From Anas platyrhynchos (lineage: Eukaryota; Chordata; Aves; Anseriformes; Anatidae), in contig NC_092591.1 of the NCBI RefSeq assembly GCF_047663525.1, forward strand, positions 26,073,001-26,137,000: a stretch of DNA of 64,000 nt, given 5' to 3'. The notes under the pieces were generated by a model. That model was not told where the DNA came from, ran no database searches, and worked only from the letters and a program-made list of their open reading frames with translations. Below, in pieces: positions 50,582-59,900 of this stretch. The position numbers and the translations under genes were made by a program. How positions within the stretch are numbered: position 1 is the first letter of the stretch; each line of letters opens with the position of its first letter.

Positions 50582-50855
50582 GCCATTAAGAAGAAAATGA
50601 TCCTCATCATCTTCAATAGCACAGCTCTGCATTTAATGGGGAAGTGGCATTTAACATCTGGTATGTGGTATTTTTGAACAACTAGAAAAATGGTCCATTA
50701 GCAGGCATAGTTGGCAATAACGTAAGTTTCAAAATTGGCAATTCTGTTAAAAGCTGTTAGTGAAAAAATTTGGACACAAGAATAGTTGTAAATGAAACAT
50801 TGGCCTGCACAGCCCTTGACAGATGGTGAAATCTCTTCCAAGTATGGGAAATAGG

Positions 50856-50955
50856 GGGATGATCAGGAATCATCATAGATGATCAGGATGATCATAGATG
50901 ATCAGGAATCATCATCATAGGGGGATGATCAGAAATAGGGGGAGGATGAGGAATG
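50856..50955 (+). repeat. Short irregular direct repeats (GATGATCAGGAATCAT type)
   Basis: The words atagatgatcagga, ggaatcatcat and agggggatgatcag recur several times in about 100 bp in the intergenic spacer. This is a locally duplicated, minisatellite-like patch. Confidence 0.8.
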
Positions 50956-53900
50956 TGCCCTCTGTCTCTTTCTCCCTCTCTCACACACACACGTGTACAC
51001 ACACAAAAAGCTTGAAAATGCAGGCATCAGCTTCATAGGACTTAATCTGTGCCAATTTTAAACCATTGATAGGAACTGGCTATTGAATAGCACCTGTGAA
51101 ACACACAGAAAAGTGGAACCTCACACAGGCATGGTGGCTGTTAGACCGAGTATTTTCAGAAAAAGGCTGGGAAGCTGAGCTGTAATTTTGCACCTCATTT
51201 GTTGAGTGGAGACAGTGACTGGAAATGTGTGTGACTTTAGAATCTGATAGCAGTTACTGATCATAGCTTTCTGATTGTCAAACTGATTGTCAAATTTCAT
51301 TGTAAAGTAAATGGATTATAAGCCTACACATTTCTACATGCATTACAAATCCTCTTTAGTAAGTGGCTTGGTGAATGCAAAAAGAAAAATGGTTGTATAT
51401 GTCAGTTTTGCCTTCTCTCTGCCCCCTAGAGACTGTAACCACAATAGCTATACTTCAGAAGAAAGGCCAGAGTGTTTGAAACCTGCTTGAGACTAGCTTT
51501 CAAGTCAGATTTTCTGCATCTGAAACTGGTAAAAATCCCAGTTAGTTCACTGAACGTTTCTGACAAGAAGATTGTAATTAGAGAAGCCAAAGATGTATAG
51601 TTAGTAGTGATGCAGGTATAGATGAAACACTCAAGGAGAAGCAGGGACAGAAAAGTTCTTTTGTGTGTGATCCAATATATCACATCTAAATGAGTTTGAA
51701 ATACCTTGGTAGGAGTTGTTCACCCAGTTCAGAGATGTAATTTGTCTTGTACTGACCATAAGATAGATTGGGGGGCACGAGAACACAGAAAAAAACTATT
51801 TTCCATGCACGACAAGGTCAGCAGCAAGGTAAAGTAGCAGTCTTCACAGTGTGCAAGCTACTATCTGCATTGGAACGCTATTGGAGCATGTTCCTCCCTC
51901 AGCTCATGTGTTATCTAGGCAAGATATTCTGGTATATGCTGCGAATGGTCTAAAGTAAACTTGAAACTACTAATGAAAATAAACCCAAGGAGATAAGGTT
52001 TATTTCTAAAACACCTTGCTTACTCCTACAGGTGAGATATGAGGAGAGATTAGGGACAAAATATTTTATTTGATAAAAAGGGAACAATCGGTGCAAAACT
52101 GGCTCTCCCCTAGAGGCTGGAAGACATGCAGAGCTTCTGCAGGGCTTTTCTCTTCTAGAAGTACTTTTTGTGGGTTTGTCAGTATTGCAATACTATTTCA
52201 TAAGTTGGGAAAGGAAAAGAGAACATCTTAGTTGTTGAGAGGGAGAGTTTGAGCTTTTTCAGTTTAAAAAAAGGTTTCGTAACTGTTGCTATCAGTATAT
52301 TAAAAACCCTCTGTATATTTCAAAACCTCTGTCATATCAGATATGGGTGCCGGTGCTTACATAAGAACTCAAACACTGTAAGCTGGAGGTGACTTAGTGC
52401 AGCAAAAATCTAAACTCTCTGGAACCATTGGAGGGGAATTAGTAATGGTTACACTTGTTAAAAATAACTTTCACGTGTATGAGTTTCTGGTCATGACAGG
52501 CCATGTATTCTTTCTGTTCTTCAAGCATGGCTGATGTCTTTATTTAAGCTCTGTTTTTGTAATTTGTTAGGACTTTATTTTTTTTTCCTCAGTTGGACAT
52601 AATCTTTGCTACTCTTTAAAGTGTTGTCTAATTTAGATTGAATTTTACATGAAAGCAGAAGCATTAAAAACACAGTTTCTGAGTGTTCTGCAAAACCGTA
52701 TCTGAAACAAAAAGCCCCTGTTAATGTCTCACAGAGGACACTGTGAGATTTCATTTTTACCTTTCCAAGAGTCAGCAGTGAGCTCACCAACCTGTATACA
52801 CGTAGTTAAGTCTTACCTGCAGTTGGGCCTCTTGCCTGTCTCAAATAGGTGGGGAAGGACTAAGCAAAGGAACATTTATGGCTGTAGATGGAGGTGACTC
52901 ATGGCATTCAGTGGCTAGGGTAGAAATTCAGACAAAATCTAGCTTCATTAATCCTGTAGCTCATGGAAAAAACATTCAAGCTTGGGCTTTTTAGTGGATG
53001 AAAAGACTACAGTGTACAGACTTCGTACCAGATGCCCACACAAAAGTGTTAATGCTGATATAGTACTTAGCAAGTAAAGTAATAAAGCAATAATTGGTTG
53101 CTCGGAACATATGCTCACAAAGAGCTCTTTTACTCAATTACAGAAGAATATAGCTTCCAGATTTTTATCTGTGAGATAAGGGGTTGTGTGAATGGGAAGC
53201 TGTGCATTTTTTATTTTTTTTTTTTGCAGACGGACAGGATTTTGTTGCTGGCACAGCTAGCTGTACCATTATTCTCATGCTAGAAATATCTTACAGGATC
53301 TTGATATTTGACTGCCTCAGTCAAAGTGGCCAACACCTCCAGTACCAGTGTTACACTAGAGTAAAGAATTGTACAGAGGCCTGGTTTTGACTAGTCAAAC
53401 ATGAGTTATTTAGATTTGGGGGTCTTTTTCTCAATTTAAAGTTACCAGTCAAGCTAACTAAAAATTTGTTACGCAGGATGGTTATGCAGGATGGTTCACA
53501 CAGGCAAAAGCCATATACTCTGAGGATTACAACACACCACCCTAAAGCACAGTGTGCAACTTCAGTTAAACTTAATTGTGGAGGCGCCCTCACAGCTGGA
53601 TGAAAATATTTGAAAATTTCTTTCTTTAGAGTAGAAATGCAAAGGATTGGGTACAGTACTAACGACCTAGAATGTAGTACAACCTAACCCCTCCCTAAAT
53701 AATCCTGGTCTTTTCTAACTTTGTCCTCTATGCATTATCAAAGTCATTGAAGTCACACGCTTCAAAGTCAGGCTTTTGCAAGACCATGGCCTTCTGTAGA
53801 ACATGCCCTTCCTGCCTGGTGTGCTTTCAATGAGGACGTTCTCTACAGAAGCCATCATTAACTTGGTTAACACCACTCCCTCCCTCCTTTCATTTACTAT

Positions 53901-55093
53901 TTTGTTGATGTCTTACTCTGTTCGTTTATTATTTTTAACCTCTGTCTTGAGTTGAAGTCCGAAAAATAATCAGAAAAGCAAGCAAGTTCCTCAAAGTGTT
54001 TTTTAAAGGTTGTCAAAATACAAAAATATGCTTAGAATTTGTAAGATTTAGAAAACAAAGCACTTCATAGCGGTCAAATCTTACAGAGGTAAAATGTATT
54101 GTTATGGAAAAATAAATAGTTGTAATAATAGCTACTACATAACATTACTGACCCTCAGATCTTATTTAGAAAAGTGATAGAACCGTGAAATGATTTGTGG
54201 CAGACCACATGGGCAGATGACGCTGACTCCCTAAAGCCCTGCTGACTAAACCCACTGCCCCACTGCTCGTAATATTAACTACGATTGGCCATGTATTTAA
54301 AGATTTGGGTTATGTTGTTTATTTATCATGGATATTGTTCAAACTCTTTGCAACTCCTATGATTTTATAACGTCTGAAATAGTGAGGTATTCCCTATAGT
54401 AAAAACGCTGGCTGTTGTAATCAGTTATGGCTGAGGGAACTGGATTTCCTTGATAGAAATCCAGGTACCAGGGAACATTAAAAATAATAATTCAAGCAGA
54501 GCCACTAGAAATTGCAAGTCTTAATCATTAGCAGAAGTTTATCAAAAAGTCCAAGAATTCTGAATACATCTCATGATTGTAAAATATCACCAGGATTTTA
54601 GGAGAAACTCGGGTGTGTTTTTTTGGCAGTACTAACAGAGGCCTCAGCAGCAAGGTTCCTGTGGCAAACAGCAACGTGTTTTTGACTGCTGCCACAGACC
54701 TCACTGGTGACTTGGACAAATTTGGCTTCTTGAGCCTGTTCCTTGTTCCTCCTCATTCTTGAGGAGCCGTTTCGCCATTTATTGAGGACCGGCAAGGGCG
54801 TGAGCGGCCTAAGGAGCGCAGCAGAGGCAAGGCCAGCAGTGCAGAGTGTCATGCTGCTTCGACCACCCGTGCCACTTCACTCTCGATGTCAGCACCGCCA
54901 CCAGAGGCGAGGTGATGGCGGGCAGGAGCTGCGGTGAGGAGCTGCAGCAACCCGAGGGCTGGCATGGCAGGAGGGGCTGTGAGGCAGATCCTGCTACTGC
55001 TCAGCTGGGGCTTGACTGAAAGAAGGCTTGGAGCCACTGCCTTGGCAACTGCATGCTTGGCCTGCATTTTCTGTCCATGTTCCCTACGAGATT

Positions 55094-55134
55094 TCACAGA
55101 ACCACACAGAACTGCAGGGGTCGGAAGGGACATG
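55094..55134 (-). mobile_element. CR1 remnant at the edge of the RALGAPA1 CpG island
   Basis: The sequence tcacagaaccacacagaact, then gcaggggtcggaagggacat, matches the minus-strand CR1 3' end with several changes. It lies directly upstream of the GC-rich promoter. Confidence 0.7.
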
Positions 55135-55228
55135 GACACGCCGAGGCCCGGCCGGGCGCAGCTCCCCCCCCCCCCCCCTCCCCTCCCCGCCCAGCCACCG
55201 GCCTCCGCCCGCCGCGCCTCCGGGACGG

Positions 55229-55236
55229 TGACGTCA
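55229..55236. promoter_or_regulatory. Palindromic CRE (CREB/ATF site) in the RALGAPA1 promoter
   Basis: The sequence is TGACGTCA, the full palindromic cAMP-response element. It sits in a CpG island about 320 bp upstream of the start codon, a usual position for functional CREs. Confidence 0.6.
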
Positions 55237-55243
55237 CGGCGCG

Positions 55244-55257
55244 GTTGCCATAGCGAC
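55244..55257 (+). promoter_or_regulatory. RFX X-box in the RALGAPA1 promoter
   Basis: The sequence GTTGCCATAGCGAC differs at one base from the RFX inverted-repeat consensus GTTGCCATAGCAAC. It starts 7 bp after the CRE, and this CRE/X-box pairing is known from RFX-controlled promoters. Confidence 0.55.
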
Positions 55258-55377
55258 GGCCGGGGTCGCACCTGACGGCTGTCGTGAAGCAGCGGGAGGA
55301 GAGCGAGGGAAGGAGGAAGGAAGGGGGAGCCCAGGCCCGGCCCGGCCCCCGCCGGGCCCCTCCAGCCCCGCCGCCCC

Positions 55378-55422
55378 GGAGGAGGAGGAGGAGGAGGAGG
55401 AGGAGGAGGAGGAGGAGGAGGC
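55378..55422 (+). repeat. (GGA)n repeat in the presumed RALGAPA1 5' leader
   Basis: About 14 perfect GGA units are followed by interrupted GGA/GAG sequence to about 55,442 and a short (CTG)n run at 55,446-55,460. Poly-GGA can fold into G-quadruplex-type structures in RNA. The repeat lies 115-175 nt before the main ATG. Confidence 0.85.
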
Positions 55423-55475
55423 GGCCGGAGGAAGAGGAGGCGGCGCTGCTGCTGCTGCTGTCGCTGCCGGCGGCT

Positions 55476-55481
55476 ATGTAG
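55476..55481 (+). promoter_or_regulatory. Start-stop minimal uORF (ATG-TAG) in the RALGAPA1 leader
   Basis: An ATG followed at once by TAG lies 73 nt upstream of the RALGAPA1 start codon, with G at -3 (ggctATGtag). If transcription begins upstream, this would be a minimal uORF, a type known to hold ribosomes at initiation. Its presence in the mRNA is inferred. Confidence 0.5.
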
Positions 55482-55554
55482 GGGCCCCGGTGCGGGCGGA
55501 TCCGGAGGCCGCTGCCCGCCTCTGGAGCGCGGCGCCGGGGCCGGGCCCGGCGGG

Positions 55555-55660
55555 ATGTTCTCCAAGAAGCCGCACGGGGACGTGCGGAAATCCACGCAGA
55601 AGGTGCTGGACACCCGCAAGGACCCGCTCACCCGCCTCAAGCACCTGCGCGTCCTCATCG
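55555..55660 (+). CDS. RALGAPA1: RALGAPA1 first coding exon (gene continues beyond the window)
   Basis: RALGAPA1 is the catalytic alpha-1 subunit of the heterodimeric Ral GTPase-activating protein complex. With RALGAPB it stimulates GTP hydrolysis on RALA and RALB, and it carries a C-terminal Rap/Ran-GAP-type domain. Only the N-terminal exon is present here. It encodes [20 protein letters not shown] followed by [15 protein letters not shown]. The ATG context is cgggATGttc. The exon ends ATCG|gtgggtgag in phase 1, the point where the next exon is expected to supply a Glu/Asn-rich junction. The paralogue RALGAPA2 begins similarly. The SKKPHGD spelling and the head-to-head neighbour BRMS1L favour RALGAPA1. 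None of the later domains can be examined. Confidence 0.92.
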
Positions 55661-56913
55661 GTGGGTGAGGAGGGAGGGGGAGGCGGCGAGCGGGGTCCGG
55701 CCCTCGGCGCTGTGCGGCCGCCGCCCCCCGGCCCCGGTGCAGGGGGGAGCCGGAGGCCGGGGGCACCGGCGGCAGGGGGGCGGGGGGCCCGCAGGGACAC
55801 CCCGACCCTAAGCCTTGGGGCCGGGCCGGGGAGCCCCAGGAGCTCCGCTCCCCGCTGCTGTGCCCAGGCAGCAGCAACCCCACCTTGTCTGGGGGAGGAA
55901 TTCATGGGGCAGCGGGGGACAGAAGCGAAAACCCGGTGGATTTCCCCACCGAAACGCTGTTGTGAAGTCAGTCAGTTTGAATAGAAGTGGTGAGCAAGCA
56001 GTAGTGGTGCCCCTGGCTCCCTAATCCATTTTCCTAAAGTAACAACTGAGTGCTCTCGAGTTGGAGCTGCCAGGGTGAGTGCTCACCAGGACCCCAGTAG
56101 GTGAGCATCCATACGGCTATCCTAAAGACACCTCTGCCTTGCAAATTGGTTAGTAGGGAGCATAAGCACTTAAATGGCACCGTAGTGCAGTGCGGACAGC
56201 TGTTTAACCTGACCAGCAAATTATAATGTGTGATTATATGCAGTAACATGCGTAATGGAAAAGGCAGAGTTAACCATTTCAAAATATCTGCTAGCTGGAG
56301 GTGTTTGTAGAGATCTAGGTCCTTGTCATCAAGCTGTCCTTGAAAAACGCAGCTTCCTCTCGAGCATGTTTTGGGTCCTGGAGTTCAGTAACCGTATGGG
56401 TTGTTTCTGACAGTTTATTAACGTGTGAGCGGAGCGGGGTCAAGGGCAACTGCGTTCTGTATTTAGAACAGAGTGTTGAATGGATTATTTTGGTTTCTGC
56501 CCACAGTCTGGGGGTATTTAAGTATATTGTCCTCAGCCTGTAAAGCTGAATTCTTTCCTTTCAAAGGAAAACGGTTCTTGCTCCCTTTTTTCTTTTGTAT
56601 TAGTGTTTGAAGGAACAGCTGTTCCCACATGGCAGCAACTGCTGCTGCATGACTTATTTCTGCAATGTAATTATGTCTTTTGAAATGGAGAACAGTTTTG
56701 TAGCGAGCTATCCCAGACACTTCAGTAGTCAGATATAGCCTCTTGCCTCACTCAGAATCTTAGAACTCGTCCTAGCTAGCTGCACCGAGCCAGTTGTGGC
56801 TTGTTTTATGTTGATTTATGTTTATTTTTAGCTCCTTAATCAGTTGAAGAAATTTAAGAGGAAAGATCATTATAAAGAAACTAAATACAGCTCTGAATTT
56901 AGTTTTCCTGGCT

Positions 56914-56952
56914 GTTGTGGGTTAACCCCAGTAGGCAGTACACTGGGTAAAG
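56914..56952 (+). mobile_element. Possible avian ERV LTR-end fragment
   Basis: The sequence tgttgtgggttaaccccagt resembles the TGTTGTGGTTTAACCCCAG start seen in some avian LTR elements. It ends after about 40 bp with no internal region or second LTR. It is only a scrap, if it is real. Confidence 0.3.
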
Positions 56953-59900
56953 TATGCTGAGCATTTCCAGTTTGCTGTAGTCTTCAAAACATCATATCTG
57001 TCCAATTTTGATCTGTTCTATTCTGGATTTGGTATTTCTGTAACTTGTCTTTTATTTACAAGATTTTTTCCCTCAGGTTTGTTAACAGTCAGGTGCATTT
57101 AGTGAGATGCAAGCTGTGAGCTCTGTGTCAAGCAAACGTTCTTATCTAATCTAGGGTTTCTGTTTACTGGCTTTAGGACAGACTAAATCTGCTGGGACAT
57201 GTTTTCATGTGATGGCCATTCCCCTTTCTCCACCCCCAAATGCGTATTTCTTGGCTGTTGAAGCACAGTTCCCACATGCTTTGTCCAAGTTTTGGAGAAT
57301 ACAGTTCAGTGTATGACTGTATGTAGGGAAAGGTGTGACACTGCTCTTCAGTTTCTCTGTCTTGTATCCATCTACAAACTTTTATTGTTATTCAGGTGTA
57401 TCCTAGATCCATGAGGTACAAAAACAAGTTTTTTTATGGGGGGAGCAGAGGGATACTTCTCTTATTCATACATGAGTGCAAGAGAAGTGCAGTACAGATT
57501 ATTTGAAATCCATTTTCTTCTGTGATCACATCTTTGCTTTATTCCTGAAAATTCTCTCCTCCCTAAACAGGCCTTCAAAGCATAAACTCTATGCCCTTTC
57601 TTCCCCATTTGTTTCTTTGACTAGTCAGCAGGACCAGATTAAAGAAGAAAAAAGTGCCCACATGGGACAGACTGCTGCCCAAGATTGCTTTGGGTTCAGA
57701 CACCAGCCTGCAGCTTGAACAGTGTAGTGCTGCATTTTCCTGTTTATCATTTTTCTTCAGTGACAACTTCCCCCCCCCGCCACGCACACACCCCAGCATA
57801 ATAATCAGCATGCTTCCATGTGCTTCAGGGGAGCCAAGGAGCTAGTGCCAGCAGGCTGTCTGGGGGAGAGGCACTCGTGGAATCTCTGTTCGGTATATTC
57901 ATTAATGAAAAATGGCTTGTCTTGTTCATTGCTCTTAGCCTCTGTGTATCAGAGACTAAAAGACCATCAAGAAGAGAATTATCTGATGTTTCACATGCAG
58001 AGAATGGGGAGAAGTGTTTCTTGTTCATAAATGGCAAAGTGCATTGGACCAGAATTATTTTTTTTGCCATGCGTTTTAGCATTTGGTTCAGCGGCAATAA
58101 ACTGAAACATGGCCTTAAATTCATGGAGAAGACTTGCAAGGAAGAAAGGAGTGCTACTTCATCTTCCTTCTATTTTAGCAAGGCATCAAAAGCACTCATT
58201 TTCCATTAAGACATTACTAAGATAATGAAATAGTTATGAAAAGAGGCAGAGTGGTCAGGAATTCTAGACTGATTGTTATCTGTTAGCCAAAGAAGATACA
58301 TGCAAACCATTTTGTTAAGGTGAAAGATGAACGGTTGAATCCCACAAAGCAGTGGTACAAGTCAGACATCATCTAAAAATATTTAAGCTAGGATCATATG
58401 GTTGTTAGGTAAGACCAGAAGAGAATGAACAGTTTCAGAGAACATAATATGAAGTAAAGTGACCGGATAGCACAAAGGCAGGCAATGTTTATTTTTAACA
58501 AATTAAAAATAGTGCACACTAGATGAAATTACATAAATGCCTTTTACAAGACAACTTAGAATCCCGTGAGCTGTATCATTTCGAGAAAAAAATCCTGTTG
58601 TTGACAGCTAAGTGCAAATTAGTCTGCTTAAAGTATACAGAAAACTTTGTCTTCATAAAACAGTAGTGTACCGTTATCTGAAAATATCACTGCAGCATTA
58701 CTAGTCTTGTTGCTGTAGCCAGTATAGAAAGGATTTAGAGATGGGAATGACCCCTATAAGAATAAAAGTTTAATGTAAAAAGAAATCTTTGGAATCCCTT
58801 TTTGGAGGGGCAGAGAGTGAAAAATGTGGAAACATACATGAAAAAGACAAGGAAATAAAACATGTTAAGAGCTACCAAATTTGAAGTTACAGTAGAATAT
58901 TTTTGGCTTGAGGAAGCTCCTGAGCACTACTAGTGTGTCTACCACGTACGGGTAAAGTGGGGGTAAATGTATTTGTTCCCCCCTCAACTCTTATCTAGGA
59001 TCTGCTCTTTGCCACTTCAGACCAGTATCCTGGTTCTCTGCTCTGGCTCAGTATGGCTTTTTTCGTGGGATATCTATTCACTCTGTTTTGTAATTAAGTA
59101 TCCAAAGAAAATTCAGAAATTTAGGCTACCAATTCATAATTGATTAGTTGTTAAAGTAAATATGTTAAATGACCAATTTACGCATGTCACAGACATTCGG
59201 TTTCCTTATAGAGGTCAAAGCCTGGAGGAAACCTCAAAGTAGTAATAAATGCTGTTAATGCTAAGAACTGCCATGAAAAATTGGAAAGAGATTGAAGTCA
59301 TCCTGGGACTTATCAGTCTGTGAGCAAAAGTAATCTGCCTTTGTGTGTTGCCGCTACAGTATCTTTCTTGAAACAGCTGGAATTATCTTCTTTTGAGAGA
59401 CCTGATGCTTTTAAGTTGGGTTAGTTTCTTCCTGTAGAGAACTGATCATCCTCTTTAATTAGTTCTGGGATGTGCATTTGAAGCATATGGGCTGCTAGCA
59501 CTATCTCTGTCAGCATGTGACTTTTTTTTTAATCAAACTCTTCTCTCCGGTTCATATACTCCGGGAAGGCTGTGGCAGTTGTGCTTACCCAGAGCTGCTT
59601 TGGTGGTAAGAGCATGGGAACCCGAGCAGGAGCGTGGTGTGGGATTCTGCTGCCAACAGCGTGGAAGTGCCTCGTCAGCTAATGGCCATTTGGGGGATTG
59701 TTAAGAGGAAATAGCATGGAAATAATACTGCCTTTTTCTTATCATCAGTGTTGCACTGCTTAATTGGACCTCAGCATCAAAGAGGTCCTTTTGCTGTGCA
59801 TATGCACATAAACAGTAGTAACAACGTAATTAAGATTCTCTGGTTTTAAAGTGATAGCTCTTAGAAGTTCATTCTAGTAATCCTTCAAGCAGCAAATCAT

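Larger units (their letters stand above)
49160..55090. other. Spacer between the BRMS1L and RALGAPA1 promoters
   Basis: This is about 6 kb of mostly AT-rich DNA with A/T runs (49,776; 49,979), an (AAAAT)n array and a patch of local duplications at 50.9 kb. From about 54,770 the G+C rises towards the RALGAPA1 promoter. No coding gene or RNA gene was recognised. Confidence 0.7.
55130..55860. promoter_or_regulatory. CpG island and core promoter of RALGAPA1
   Basis: This dense GC/CpG block spans the promoter, the 5' leader, exon 1 and the start of intron 1. It includes a C15-type run near 55,165, a CRE and X-box at 55,229-55,257, and a GGA repeat in the leader. The transcription start is probably between about 55,260 and 55,320, by distance from the CRE/X-box; this is inferred. 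Confidence 0.8.

Noticed and set aside
54898..54910. CCACCAGAGGCGA as a CTCF site near the RALGAPA1 promoter
   Set aside because: The essential GGC part of the core is shifted and mismatched, so the match is too poor.
54849..55984. Frames of up to 344 codons over the RALGAPA1 CpG island
   Set aside because: Low-complexity Pro/Arg products of GC-rich DNA and of the GGA repeat read in antisense. The real coding exon is only 106 nt in this block.
57820..58209. 129-codon frame in RALGAPA1 intron 1
   Set aside because: No domain, no consistent splice sites and no recognisable similarity; chance frame.
58325..58345. GGTTGAATCCC as a tRNA B box
   Set aside because: Imperfect B box with no A box or cloverleaf upstream.
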